Numbered from the stretch's first letter, positions 1-12,639 are shown. The stretch: DNA of 64,000 nt from Strongylocentrotus purpuratus (GCF_000002235.5 NW_022145599.1:25814879-25878878); one strand, 5' to 3'. Translations and numbers: made by a program. Notes: generated by a model not told the origin, from the letters alone.

Positions 1-1220
1 CATGATGTCGTTCTTCGTTAGTTCATGATTTCATATAAGGATGATTTTTCGGAAGGTTCATAATTTAAAAATTATGAAGGGAGGTTCGCAGCTCCGAAAG
101 GAAAATCGGGTTCATACTGCTGCTGGTTCATATTTTCACATTAAAAAAAAAAAACCCATTGAATATTTTAACCTGAATATTGCGCCATGTAAATGACATA
201 AATCATCATCAGCATTATCAGCATTTTCCAAATTATAGAACCTTCTAAAAAGTGAAGCGTATTTCATTTTCGGAATTTCAAACGCTCTTTTATAGTTTCG
301 GAAATATGAACATTCCGAATAATCAACTTGATATTTTTTCCGGAATTACGATCCTTTGGGTAAACCATGGACCTATTACGGATGGACATTCGACGTGATT
401 TTTTCTTTGATCCAATGAGAGTCACCGCCTTCTGATTGTGTGCATCTTAATGAGAACATTCAGCTGTTTTAACAATAACGACTGCAATAGCATTTTCGGT
501 CATTGACAAAGGAGCAGTTTCCCTCTCTTGGGCTTTGTTTGGATGGTGTGCTCTGTAAGAGTTTGTCTTAAATAAAAACATCCCCAATGGGGAACAGCAA
601 AGTTGAAAAGCGGACGATTTGGGGGATATGAAATGTATTATTAATGATTCGCACACTTTCGCATACACCCATGACCTTATAAAACAATTACAAGGCCATG
701 ATCTTTATAAGCCATGAACGTTGCAACTTTGGAATATTATGAGGAAATTGGGGGAAACAGGATTTTAAATCACAACCAATCCAAATATAACCTCTTTCTT
801 GTAATATCAACATGTTTTTCTAAATAAAATACAGTACACGAAACAACATTTTCTGATTATAAACCAGAACTGCACATCGACTTCCCATAATTTAAGCGAT
901 GTATTATCTTCTGCGCATGTAGATTAACATGCGTAAAATCACTCTCTTGATTCTTTCCCGGCTTATTGGTGACCCTCATGGGATCAAAGTGAAGAAAATT
1001 GTACGGAATGTTATTGAGACGACATTGACGGAGACAACCACAATGAATTCGTTAACGACGAATGTCCATCCGTGATATGTCCATGCCTAGATATAAGGGA
1101 ATTTAAAACAGATCGACACGAAAACAAGGCATGTCCGAAGAAAATCAAGAGAAAAAAACAGATAAATTATTGTGACAATGTTAATAAATCGCCGTCAATG
1201 GTTTTCAAATGTCGTCTTAC
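1..1220. other. Intron 1 of unit Z (receptor copy left of window)
   Basis: This stretch is nearly collinear with 55560-56790, which is intron 1 of unit B. It lies 3' (minus strand) of a signal-peptide exon and contains no recognised exon. A minus-strand open frame at 447-668 is kept without indels in the B counterpart (56010-56240), but I cannot give it a function. Confidence 0.5.
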
Positions 1221-1275
1221 CTTGATGTAAAAGAATTTGAAGCAGAAGGACGCCGGATATCATCGGAAGTCGCAT
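1221..1275 (-). CDS. Signal-peptide exon of receptor unit Z
   Basis: This is the first coding exon of a further family member lying to the left. The ATG is at 1275-1273. The 18 residues MRLPMISGVLLLQILLHQ are a hydrophobic signal peptide, ending in phase 1 at a strong donor (AAG|gtaagac). The exon, donor and flanks are almost identical to the unit B exon at 56791-56845. It lies only about 0.95 kb downstream of the last LRR exon of unit A, so no 7TM exon fits between them. Seen: start, hydrophobic run and donor. Inferred: that it belongs to a gene whose remaining exons lie below position 1. Confidence 0.65.
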
Positions 1276-2227
1276 GTTCAGTGTTCTCTGTATAGACCCA
1301 CATCAACAGTACCTGATGTGAAATAAATGTGACGTGAATGCAAAAATCACTTCTGTCCTGGACTGTGTATGGTTTAAAAATATTGCTTTATGCCGAATAG
1401 ATATATATGAGTTCCTGGAGATTTTCTGTTCGCTGATTGGTTCGCTGCTTCGCTTCATTAGCTGCTAAAATGCGAATCTTTCCTACTTCGCTGCCCGCTA
1501 TTGAAATATGTTTTGCTTCATCCCGAATGGAAGTAATTATATGATGTTCCTGGACGTCTTCTATACCCTTATTAGTTCGCTATTTTCCTTCTTTTGGTAT
1601 ACCAAATGCGAATGACGCTCTCCTCCTTCAATGTGTGCGTCTTATCATATTTTTTCCTTATCCCGTTTAAGATTATGTATGTTACTTGACGCGTTCTTTA
1701 CAATGACTTGATTCGCTGATCTGCTTGTTTAGCTGCAAAAATCCGAAAAAACAATTTCTCTTAGCTACGTGCAGTTGAAAAATCCCTGCTAAACACCCTT
1801 AAAGGGTTTAGTTAGTCCATTGATTTAAGGAAAGCTCAAAATATTGTGTCAATCTGTATTCAAACAATGATGATAATCTCATAAAATCGGGTAATTCTGA
1901 CACATTGAACACCTAGAAAATGATATTTTACGAAGAGAAAATAATTGTACGATCACAAAATAGGAATTCTACGAGTCAAAATAAATCTTCGATTTAACAT
2001 GCATTTTCACTTCATAAATCATGCAGTATAATTCAGCCTTCATGTACATGTATGTAAATTCTTAGTACCATAAATACCAGTTAAATTGTACATGGCTGGG
2101 TTTGATCATTTTCTTTTCAAGCGTTAACCCAAATGCAAACCCTTTATAAGATAGAGAGAGAGAGAGAGACGGGGGGAGACAGATATGATATACAGAATGA
2201 AGAAGACAAAACAAAATTTTGACTTAC
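1276..2227. promoter_or_regulatory. Spacer between unit A and unit Z, candidate promoter of Z
   Basis: The stretch holds the upstream region of the Z signal exon. A TGACGTGA (CRE-like) site near 1331 is kept in the unit B equivalent near 56900. A GA microsatellite lies at 2150-2170. In unit B the corresponding interval contains the 7TM exon. Here the flanks join directly near 1880 (CTCATAAAAT/CGGGTAATT). Promoter function is inferred from position only. Confidence 0.35.
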
Positions 2228-2305
2228 ATAGCAATTAAACTGTCCAGGCCTTCAAAGATTTCAGGATAAAGTGGGATAGATTTGGGGCTCAAGGATGTTT
2301 TGCAT
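2228..2305 (-). pseudogene. Unit A LRR8 exon
   Basis: This is a 78-nt exon with intact acceptor (ttacacag) and donor (gtaagtc), phase 2 at both ends. It encodes SLSPKSIPLYPEIFEGLDSL and flanks. It is the last coding exon seen in unit A. In unit B the equivalent exon splices to the 7TM exon, which is missing here. Confidence 0.8.
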
Positions 2306-2477
2306 CTGTGTAATGAAACAATAAGTTTTAAAAAAATAGCCCAAAATATGAATTGTGACAACAACCAGATGACAGATGAGCGCAGATGACCGCCGATCTC
2401 GATTGTAGGCCTAGATCGACATGTAATCTCCGATTTTTTAGTTTCTAAACCTTATTTTATTTCCAAATAAGGTAAAA

Positions 2478-2606
2478 ATGGCTGAAGAGACTCTTCCTAG
2501 ATTTGAAGTTCTTGATGATGATCAATTACAAGACTTGATTAATTCTGCAGACAGCAAGAACACCAAAAGTTCCGTGAAATTCTCTGTAAAAATATTTGAA
2601 GACTAG
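2478..2606 (+). pseudogene. Antisense Crypton/KIAA1958-like first exon (unit A copy)
   Basis: The ATG-initiated frame matches the unit B copy at 31775-31966 but ends at an in-frame TAG after FSVKIFED. It lies on the plus strand in the intron between the LRR8 and LRR6 exons. The same stop occurs in the unit C copy. See the unit B entry for the family assignment. Confidence 0.45.
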
Positions 2607-2709
2607 GTCTACCTGCAAGTTTTCAACACATACCTCGATAGCGTAAACAAACTTGATTACCATGATTAGTAAGTCTCACATGCATTCTATGACCCTTTTT
2701 TACGGTATA

Positions 2710-2830
2710 TAAAAAATATAATGACTGCTTTAATATTCAAGGAATAGTTGTTTTATGGGCTCTCGGGGATCCCCTTTGAGCCTATAATACAACTATTCCT
2801 CTAATAACAGTCATTATATCTTTATTATAA
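2710..2830. repeat. Palindrome with GAGGAATAGTTGT arms
   Basis: Two inverted arms of about 40 nt (AGGAATAGTTGT ... ACAACTATTCCT) flank a short GC-rich loop. The same structure is present in units B (32007-32125) and C (59588-59703), always just downstream of the Crypton-like exon. It may be a small MITE or part of that element. Confidence 0.5.
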
Positions 2831-3192
2831 CGCATTTTCTGCTTTTTACGATTTTAATAACACGGTCGCAACTACTTTCGTAAAAGTAATACTACTTTCG
2901 TAAAAGTAATACCATCAATGGGTTATAGGACAATAACCCCCTGTACAATCACACCAGGATGATTACCAGCGGACAATGACCCCCTATATAAGACTATTAC
3001 TCCTCCCCCAGGACAATGTTAAATTTAGAAAGTCCCCGAGAATTATGGATGCATTGAAAAATAATAAAACAAAAATCAATATCACTAAGGCTTCAGTCCA
3101 TCTAATATCGTGTAAAACATGATAATAATTAGAGAAAAAAAATGGGTGCAACAGAGCTTTAAAGTTTCAATTAAAAAGTCGATATTACTTAC

Positions 3193-3619
3193 GCCCGTAG
3201 CAATTCTGTTTCGATCCCGTAGAACAGAGAAGCGTTTATTGATGTTAATTGGTTCCACTTCAAGATTCTACAAACGATAACAAGTGGTTTGTGACGGTTT
3301 TGATGTTGATTATATACCATTTTGATGATACATACATAAAAACATATATTTTCATATAAGTCTACAAAACTGTTATAAAGTGCTGACAAATGAATAACAA
3401 ATTTCTTTGTTTCGTTGTATTCTTTGTAAAATACAAACAACCCCAAAATGGCATTACATAAATTAACTTCTCTTACTAAAGTCATTCAGCAGATTTAGCC
3501 GTACAACAGTGTACTTACAAATTGGTTAGAATGTGTCTACTTACAATCTCTGAAATGAATTTCCGAGATCCTTAAATGTCCCAGGGCTAAACTCCGTAAT
3601 CAAGTTGTTCTTCAGGTTG
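3193..3619 (-). pseudogene. Unit A LRR5 and LRR6 exons
   Basis: LRR5 is 3545-3619 (75 nt; NLKNNLITEFSPGTFKDLG) and LRR6 is 3193-3267 (75 nt; ILKWNQLTSINASLF). Both keep AG/GT sites and phase 2-2 with no lesion. Each exon encodes about one LRR, the usual arrangement in LGR genes. Confidence 0.8.
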
Positions 3620-3985
3620 CTGTAGGAAAAAAAATTATAATTTCATTAAATCCGAGAGACTACAGAATATTGAAATAATCATGATACGTAAGTTAAAGAA
3701 ATAGCTGGGAAGAGAATGTTTATTAAAGGGGAAAATCCGAATTGTAATAAAATGTGAATTAGAGCGTTCAACATACTAGCAATACTCTATGAAAAGAACA
3801 ACAAATATGAAAGGAAAGGAGCCTTTGATTAATATATTATCTCCTGTAATGTCTCTTTCTATAATGCATTATATGGAATGGATCTGAATCATTAAAAATG
3901 AGACTAGTATATTTTGCAATATCCTTTCTTTTATTTTTGACAGTTTTAAAAGAAGGAAGCATAACAGGATAGTTCTATTTCGTAC

Positions 3986-4900
3986 ATGGCAAAGAGATTG
4001 TTTAAATCTTGAAAGCACCCGTCTTCGAATCGGGTCACATTAGTTGGACGCCAAAGTTCTGAAACAAAGCACAACATTACCATAACAAAAAATATATAAT
4101 ACTAGTAGTTCGAAAAGTATGCTGTATACATGTATGCCCACAATTATACTTATTTGTTCGCAATTGTGCCCAGAGTTTTAACAGACATAGAGCATTACAA
4201 ATCACTATCATTATTATATTCATAGATCCAGTGATCTCAAGGCAGCAGACAGCAATAAACCGTGCAAATACTCATTTGACCTGAGAAAGTCCACAGGAGT
4301 GGATGAAAGTTTGCCTACTAAATTTTAAGGTTGATAGAAGCAATGACAATACCAACAATGATCATGACAATGTTGATAATATTGATAATACATTTATGAT
4401 GATAATGTTTATTATAATAATAACAATAATCATAACAATAGTGATAACAATTATAATAATAATCTAAAGATACTGATGATGATGATAATAATAATAGTAG
4501 TAAAAAGAAGGCAAATAATAAGAAGAATGATAGTAGTTATGATAATATGATAATGTTAATAACAACAATAATAATTATATTGATAACAACAACAACGCCA
4601 CATCACTCCCATCACTCCCAAGTAGTAAAGATTTCGAAACAAACCTTCCTAAGGAAAAGTCAGACGATTGTTTGTAAGTTCACTGATAATCGGGTAAAAA
4701 AATAAAATCAAACGTGATCGTAATTACTTTCGAAAACTTAACTAAAAAATATTAAGAATATATTCTATTGAAAGAAATCTCACTGATAAGTATTCACCCC
4801 CCCCCCCCCAAAAAAAAAGTATTCCTACAGTATGTATAGCCGAGATAAACCGTCGAATACTCCTGGTGGCAAGTAGGTTAATTCACATGATGTAAGATAC
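3986..4900 (-). pseudogene. Unit A LRR2-LRR4 exons, two of them broken
   Basis: LRR2 (4829-4900) is intact and encodes SCELTYLPPGVFDGLSRLYI. LRR3 (4611-4682) has an in-frame TAG after ...NNRLTFP, and the GT donor seen in B and C is replaced by a local duplication. LRR4 (3986-4058) is 73 nt rather than 72 because of one extra base after CACAT, which makes a TAA. Introns here are full of (ATT)n, (GAT)n and (AAC)n tracts. Confidence 0.8.
4330..4600. repeat. Trinucleotide-rich microsatellite tract (ATA/GAT/AAC)
   Basis: Degenerate ATA, GAT and AAC repeats occupy the intron between LRR4 and LRR3. A related tract lies at 4945-5130, between LRR2 and LRR1. Long open frames of I/M/Y/H composition across such tracts are artefacts of the repeat. 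Confidence 0.85.
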
Positions 4901-5349
4901 CTGAAATGAGATTTGAAACAACCGAACAATCAACAAACAAATAATTTATGATAATGGTGATGATGATAACGATAAAAATAATAATTACAATAACGATACA
5001 AATCATGAAAATAATAATAATGACGATGATGATGATGATGATGATGATGATAACGATAACAACAAAAATAATGATTATACTGATAATAATAATGATAATG
5101 ATAATTATTATCATTATAACAGTGATGATAACAATGTTGAATGTTTATTGTAAAGTGGTTTACCAGTTGCAAACAACCAAATTGATTTTAAAGCATTATT
5201 ATTACCCATGTTACTGGACTTAACTATTATTCCGCACATTATGAAGCAAATTCTACAACCCCATGAAAGCATTCTAGCCAGTCGCCCACATGCTCTACAA
5301 GTAATCAAACGACACCTCTAGGTTACCTTGAGATGATAATTTCACTCAC

Positions 5350-5418
5350 AAATTTTTGATAGTATGCAGTCCTTTAAACGAACCCACTTTTAAAGTCAGA
5401 GGAATGCCTTTCATATTG
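5350..5418 (-). pseudogene. Unit A LRR1 exon
   Basis: This 69-nt exon, phase 2-2, has acceptor ttttgtag and donor gtgagtg, and encodes NMKGIPLTLKVGSFKGLHTI. It is intact here, while the unit C copy has lost one base. It joins in frame to the LRRNT exon at 7032-7200. Confidence 0.8.
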
Positions 5419-5767
5419 CTACAAAAGAAAGTGATATACAATGCAAAATGTTGATTCCCGTTTTACATAACTATATATTTCATATGACACGGTAACATCT
5501 ACCACTCTTGTTTTTAATGTATTTGAATGTGTTTAATCCTTTCATTTGATAAAAGATAGTTTCATATGTTTTGTTTAATAAAATATTTAAAGGCGTGAAG
5601 ATTTACAAAAGAACACGGATATAATAAATGAAAATATATAAAATATTTGTTGTTTAAAGGCGGCGGGGTAAAATACTCGGGTGTGAAAATATTGCAATTT
5701 ATCAATTATAGTCGAAGTTCGAGTCTCAAGTGAGATGACAATCCGATAATTTAACTGGATAGAAGTA

Positions 5768-5944
5768 TCGAAAATAATATCGCTAGTGATATTCGTTTGT
5801 CTCGCAATGTCATCAATAATGAACCTAAAAGATCACGACATTTTGTGCGCCGCTGCAACACTTCGTCAGGTGATAAAAATTAATGTAAGCAAGCGTCTTT
5901 TATACTCTACGGGAAGACCGGCGCAGCGGTCAATAATTCGATAT
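5768..5944. mobile_element. 177-bp insertion with 5-bp TSD (AAGTA), unknown family
   Basis: Unit B has the empty site (AGAAGTAGTTT near 35490). Unit A carries 177 extra bases flanked by AAGTA at 5763-5767 and 5945-5949. The ends are weakly inverted (TCGAAAATAAT / ATTCGATAT). No pol III boxes or A-tail are seen. The remaining intron 5945-7031 holds a block conserved with unit B (6480-6780 versus 37600-37900) and a GA microsatellite near 6882-6915. Confidence 0.55.
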
Positions 5945-6881
5945 AAGTAGTTTATGATCTCATATTGCTTGAACGTGATGTGTGCGTTAATGTGTTGGAT
6001 AAAGTGGGTGTGGGTGAGGTTGGATACGTGTATGCGAGTGCGTACAACTGATTTCATTTTTATTTTCATCAATTGTACAATTTATGTTTTGAATTAATGT
6101 CAAGGAAAAACAACTGTATTTATTTTTAAAATAATTTTGTATTGTTTGGAATCAATAAAAAAAAATATTAAAAAAAAACGTACACGAAGAAGGGTGAGTA
6201 CGTGGACGTAGGTATTGTTGCCGTGTGTAACAACTGTATTCTATTTCTAAGATTAATTTGTATTGTTTGGAATCAATACAAAAAACAATTGAAAAAAGTG
6301 TGTAACCCCGCAGAAGCGTATCGTGGGTCCAACCAATCGAGGGGTTGGGGGGGGGGGCGCACTGGTTTTATTTGGCAGGTGGTTGAGGGTGGGGTGTCAC
6401 CGGTCTTACGAGATGGATATACTACCAATTTGCAAAGACAATTAATATGAAAATTGTGTCGTTTAATCTTCTTTTCACGTTCACTGGAGTGGAAGTGTCG
6501 ACAGTGGCTCTGTCATTTTCACCATGTCAGATGGCCTTAATGATATCATGAGGAGTATCACTAGAAAAAATTGAATAAGGATTGCGCCAACAACAAAAAT
6601 AAAAAAAAGTGTTAAAAGGTAAAAAGAAAGAAAAAATACTCCTGCTACTACTTCTACTTTTACTAAAAACACAGAATTCGAAAAGCCAATCATTTTGCAG
6701 TACATAAATCTGTGGCTAGTTATATGGGTATCTGGGCCATGCATGACTGCGAAATCTTTCAATTGCATAAAGAGAAAATCATTGAATCGCGATAATTGTC
6801 AAAGCGATTCCCGGTGGTAAGTGAGTTGCACTATTCATGCTATTCAAAACGATATACATGAATAACACAAAAAACTTAAAT

Positions 6882-6913
<32 letters not shown>

Positions 6914-7031
6914 GAGTGGGGAATTAAAAGAAAGGAATAAACCACACAGCGGTCAGGTTATAAAGGTTAAAAACTAAACCACCGATGATATTTAATTGAA
7001 AACACAATGCTAATAATTATAATGGTCTTAC

Positions 7032-7200
7032 AGTATGGCAGCCTTCTTGGCCGTGCTAGCAATGTTGTCTTTCTTCCAGGCTTTCGTGGCGTTTACCCAA
7101 AATGGCTGCCAGCCACGTTCCTCACAAAAGTTCGTTGGGTTGTACATTTCATTGAAGGGGGCTTCACCGCACACATATCCATCCGGGCATTTTATATTTT
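7032..7200 (-). pseudogene. Unit A LRRNT-like exon
   Basis: This 169-nt exon, phase 1 to 2, has donor gtaagac. Three cysteines lie in the first third (KCPDGYVCGE, NFCEER), followed by WQPFWVNATKAWKKD. It joins LDLa2 to LRR1 in frame, so it acts as the N-terminal cap before the LRRs. It has no lesion in this copy. Confidence 0.75.
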
Positions 7201-7347
7201 CTTTTTGAGAGACCACAAAACCAATATGCAATCAAATAGCAATCATATACACATTAAAATTGCCCTTTTTAATATAGCAGTGGTTAAACCGCAAAACCAT
7301 TAAATACACTCTGCCTTCACAAGGCCTTCTGATCTATGAAGCCCTTG

Positions 7348-10300
7348 TGGCACTGGTTTTTTTTAACTTATACCAAATGTGTCCACAAATGGGTCCAAAA
7401 TGAAATTATGTTTACTCACTTCAAACTTGTATTTTTAGGATCAGGACTAATCATATTTTTGAGAAATGCAAATTCTGGACCTTAATCTATCTCCTTATTT
7501 ATTCACCAGATATGAATACTTTGAGTTTTTACAATTTTATTGTGAACTGTAGCATATCTAATAACTGTGATATAAAACTCATTTGCTATTAACTACACCT
7601 TTAAATATGTTGGGTCTTTAAGAATATGTTTCAGAGATTATTCATGCAAATTGTTGAGTTTCTATCTTGAAAAATACAGATTTTGTATCCCTTGAAAGTG
7701 AAAAATAGCTCTAAATTAGGGTTTTGACAATAACTAGTTTTTATTTCAATAGGTAAAATGTTTTTTTCTTAGGTCAAACTTATTTTATTATAACAACTGA
7801 TGATATAAGGTAAATACATGCAAAAAAATTGGGAACCAGTGCATTGCCTAATAATTTTCATATGGCACACCACTGATGTTTCGGACGTTACACACTGTTA
7901 ACATTATAACTTTATTCAAGTTAATTGCTTTTCTTTAGGTATTATTGACCTCAGTTACATTAATTGTTTGCAGAAAAATACTTTTGTAACATTTATGGAA
8001 AAAAAATTGTGCAGTTATAATTAGTTTAGCACATACATGTATACCAAGTTTGTCTTCATCGACCACACAATTTATGTAAGGTATATTATTCATTTCAAGA
8101 ATGTGTACCGATAGTTAAACATGCTTATGTGATCTAACAGAGTGAAATATGAAGCTAATAGCAATTGTAGTCATCAAAACTCCTTAGAAAATTCACTTAG
8201 AAACATACTCTTTATTGCATGTTCTGAACAACAGTGTGAAATGTATACTATGGTTTGTTTCGGATGTTACACGATGTTAACATTTCAATGAGATCATCAA
8301 TTTCTACAAACTCTACAATATAGATGTTTAATCAGCTTGCTAATGTTCTTTGCCTTCAACTATATAGTGTGTCATTCAATAATATCACTAACACATACAT
8401 GTATGTAAGCACTGAAACATTGACAAATCTTTAAAAAAATAAAACTATAAAAAAGTACCCCCAGTCATGCACTGTAATTTTTACGGTAATACGAAATGAG
8501 TGAATCCTAATGTATGTACATCTCGAGAATGAGACATTTTTGATGTATTTTAAAATTGTTTATGTTTTAGGTTATAATACTACTGTAGTAACAATCATCC
8601 TTTACCACTATGAGGAGGCTGTTTCAAACGACAATATGTTTTAATGCTCTTAAATAAGTATTTATTTATTTATTTAATTGATGACCGATTGATGAATGGA
8701 TGGATTGATTGGTTGGTCGGTTGGTTGGTTGATAGATCTTAACTCTTGCTGTGCCTATATTGCAGGTGACAAACAATATACAGTGTAGGTTAAACATGTA
8801 CCGTGTTTGCCGGCGATAAGACCGCAGCGCCGCACCCCCAACTTAGACATTTCGTAGAGGAAAAAAAAAACGGACAGCCCATTTATATTTCACACTAGTG
8901 TAGGGTTGCGGTTCTAACAGATAATTACTAGCACTCTTAACACAGAGGCAGCCCAGCAGACATGTTGTAGGATTGATTACTACTAGCTAACTGACCAGGT
9001 TTTAATGTGTAAAAGCATTACAGCATTCTATGTAGCATTCCACATACATTCCATGCAAAGTAGAATAAATCAATAAATATTCATATAGTCCCATACAAAT
9101 ATAAATCAACATCACAAAGTATTCCTGAATATTCAAACATAAACAAAGGGTATATATTGAATATTCATAGTATATGTAAATTATACTACATAAGCTTGAC
9201 TGCATCAGGTGAACATTGAAACCAATGAGAGAGAGAGATAGACAGATGAAAGGATGGTGGATGAAAAGGGTGAATGTGAATGGGGGATGACCTATTAATA
9301 TGAAAGGGATGAATCATGGATATGAAGGGGAGTTTTAGAAGTTCAAAAAAAATCCCTACACTAGCTTATACATTTTGTATGTATGCATACATTTAAGGAA
9401 GATACTACATGTATATGTTTAGGATCATTAAATAAGGTATTACTGGTAATGCCCTTTTCTTTTATACATGTATGTACTTTCTACACAGATTAGTTACGTG
9501 TACTGAGTGCCCTTTTTAAAAGGTATTTTTAAATGAAAATCTATATTTCCCATAATTTTTTAGAAAAACATTTTAATTTGCTTGATTTTATCAACTTCAT
9601 ATACCTGTATCATATCCATGTCATGACCATGCACACTGGGTATTGCTTAAGTGGGTGATTTTGATTTTTGTAACCTACCAGATAGTTTAGATTGACCATA
9701 CAATCTTTGGTTATATGACATAATTTGGAACAACCTCTGTAAAAATGAAAACGTGATGATTTGCAAAGACACAGCGATGTAAATAGCAAAAGGAGAGGTT
9801 GAACAAATAAAATTTGCTATTCTCACATCTATCTTTGCCCCTCATTTGAACTAGTTAAAGTATGAAAATGTCTGTTAACAGTTTAATGTAACATCCGAAA
9901 CGTGCTACAGCATAATAGAAAGTGCTGTTAAAATGGCTGAATAATTTTTATGAGTCACTTTTATTGAGATTGTTTCTGATAAATTACAATTAAGGATATA
10001 CTAAAGCAGCCAGGAATGCCTTGCACCACAAAGTGTGGCTTCAATATTTATGTTATATAAGTCAATTTTGCAGAAAATTTAGATATTTTACGGAAGATTT
10101 GATTTTTTGCATCATATTTCTTCATATTTTTATATTTAGATCTAAATGAAATTATCAAAATAGTGTTTTTAACAGGAGTGTGCATTGTGAAATCGTAACT
10201 TGCACATATGATAGAAAATTAGTTGAAATTTGCAAATTATGTGTTAACAATCAAATAGTGTAACGTCCGAAACACCCTTCTTGAGTTTACACAAAATTAT

Positions 10301-11213
10301 TGGATTTGAAAGACCTGATTTGTGTTTTGACTTGTGTTAAGACTTATAATAACTTATTTCATAATGATTCATTCACTCTAGATACCTTAAAATATGGATT
10401 ATTATAATTTTATTGGTATTTTTTGTTTCGGACGTTACATTTGTTTCGGACTTTACAACTGTTAACGGAAAATTGGTTTTAACTATAAAATAGTATTGTA
10501 GTAATGTATTGCAGATTTCTTTGTTTTGGTGGGTAGCTGCCATGAGAAGTTAACAAAATGTTATGATAGATATATCCTGCTGTTCATATATTTTCTGCTA
10601 CTTCAACTTGAAAATTGTTTCGGACTTTACAAAACTGTTTACGGAAAATGAGACGACTTTTTCAAATTTTAAGTATATTTCTAACATAAGCGCTACTATA
10701 ATTAAATTATATTTTCTTTTAATATAATCACTTGGAGTAACTAATAAACTTACTCAAACCATATACAATCTCATTAATTTGTTGTTCTAGTGGGTTAAAT
10801 GAGGGTCTACATTGTTTACGGAAAATGTAACGTCCGAAACGCCATTTTCAATTGCACTTTTCCATTAAAATAGGGGAGTTGATTCAGATTACTGTTAAGT
10901 TTCTTTAAGATCCACTCATGCTCATTAATCATCAATAGAAAAAAACCATATTGTTTGTGGTTATATATTTTTTTCAGCTCCGACCAAAATGGCATGTCAA
11001 TTTTGTTACAAAATTCCGTAAACAATTTGCTGTTCAAGGATACCTACTGCGCATAAAGCAACGATGAAAATTTTTCGTTAAGCTATGGGAGGTTAACCTA
11101 GGTCCATGCTACTAGAAAAAGTTGTTACTGATTTCTAGTTCTTTATCTTTGGAAATTTTCAGGCTCTCAAAGGGCCATTTAGGTATTTGGTCATAGTTAA
11201 AAAAAACAGTGCC
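7348..11213. mobile_element. 3.87-kb TIR DNA transposon with repeated GTTTCGGACGTTACA motifs
   Basis: The left terminus GGCACTGGTTTTTTTTAACT and the inverted right terminus GGCACTGTTTTTTTTAACT form imperfect TIRs of about 45 bp. TTGT flanks both ends (7344-7347 and 11214-11217), suggesting a 4-bp TSD. Eight copies of a 15-nt motif (GTTTCGGACGTTACA or one-base variants) lie inside in both orientations, often followed by TGTTAAC or TTTACGGAAAA. Subterminal or dispersed motifs of this kind are typical transposase-binding sites. The best open frame (10816-11037, minus, 73 aa) is not recognised, so the element looks non-autonomous. Superfamily unassigned. Chapaev-like and similar 4-bp-TSD groups are possible. 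Confidence 0.65.
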
Positions 11214-11294
11214 TTGTACTATATTAATAATAAGAATACTTTTTGCACATAACGAAAACTATAAAACAATATATTGGTAACAATATAGTTTTTT

Positions 11295-11690
11295 TGTACA
11301 TTGAAATTTCCCTCCTCGGGCTTGCAAAGCATAAAGTCGACTTACAATTATACTGCTTGTCATATATTCCGTTATCACTTTTATAATATCATATTGTACA
11401 TTGAAATTTCCTTCCCCAGGCTTGCAAAGCATTAAGTCGACTTACAATTATACTGCTTGTCATATATTCCGTTATCACTTTTGTGATATTATATTGTACA
11501 TTGAAATGTATAAAGCATAAAGTCGACTTAATACAATACTGCTTGTCATATATTCCGTTATCACTTTTATGATATCATATTGTACATTGAAATTTCCCTC
11601 CCCGGGCTTGCAAAGCATAAAGTCGACTTACAATTATACTGCTTGTCATATATTCCGTTATCACTTTTATAATAGCATATTGGTTAGATC
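11295..11690. repeat. 100-bp tandem repeat, about four units
   Basis: The phrase TGTACATTGAAATTTCC recurs at 11295, 11395, 11495 (truncated) and 11581, giving a period of 100 (one unit shortened by 14). The unit derives from intron sequence that is single-copy in unit B near 42690. A further diverged copy is at 11825. Confidence 0.85.
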
Positions 11691-12639
11691 ACAAAGCTAA
11701 TAACACAGTCACAAAGGCCTTCTGATCTATGAGAAAACTACCTTAAATTGAACTGTGAAAATACTAAGAATATTTTTGCACATAACAAACAAATAAAATG
11801 ATGATATTGATAATTATAGTTTTTTTGTTCATTGAAATTTCCCTCTCCAGGCTTACAAAGTATAAAATCGGATCTTACTTACTCATATATTCCATACGAG
11901 AGTTACACTGCACTCTTTTACATTAATTCCTTCTGAATTAGAAACGTTAAATTCACCCTCTTTTAATTTTTAAACACTTCAAACTTTTTTGTTGAACTCT
12001 ATTTGGCTCATTCAAACAAAAAGTTTCGTTATTTAAGCTCTCAAATTTCTACCGCCTAGCGAAACCCATATGCATAGGCCTTGTGCAACAACAAATAAAC
12101 ACTTTGCAATATGTTTGACGGATAGTCTAATGAGGGCAACCATTTAGGATAAGCGATTGCGTCATACAATTGCATTGTGGAAAACACTTATTACAGTTAG
12201 AATTCGGGAATACGATTTACCTCGATTTGCAAAGTTGATGATGGGTCATTTGAAGAAAAAAAATGTACCAAAACCCCTAAAAATATCAATGATAACAATG
12301 ATAATAGTAATAATACTATAAATGATAATGAAAACAATTTTGTTAACCGAGGGAAGCCCATCAGCATCATGTTCTCCCTGAGACCCCTGCGATGATTATT
12401 ACATTATTATATTATTATTTTATTGGGTGGAGAGTGGCAAATGTGGATAAGTGTCTTGCAAAAAGACGTTAGGCTGAGATTCGAACCTTCAACCCTTGGA
12501 TTAAGAGCCAAATGATGGAGCACTGCGCCACAACACTTCCACGATTATGGAGTCACAATAATGCAATTTCAAAATTCAATCTACTTAATTCATGAATGAG
12601 GACGATTCGAAGAAGGAGGGGGGAGGCTGTTCAACTTAC
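11691..12639. other. Unit A intron between LRRNT and LDLa2
   Basis: The sequence is collinear with unit B 42550-43450. It has an imperfect ATT/GAT tract near 12280-12420. No exon or regulatory element is seen. Confidence 0.5.

Noticed and set aside
4878-5223. Open frames on both strands rich in I, M, Y and H residues (also near 34592-34943 and 61868-62171)
   Set aside because: They run over trinucleotide microsatellites in LRR introns. The composition and the overlap on opposite strands show they are repeat artefacts.
11280-11690. Possible CRISPR-like array
   Set aside because: The repeats are contiguous 100-bp tandem units without unique spacers, in a eukaryotic intron.
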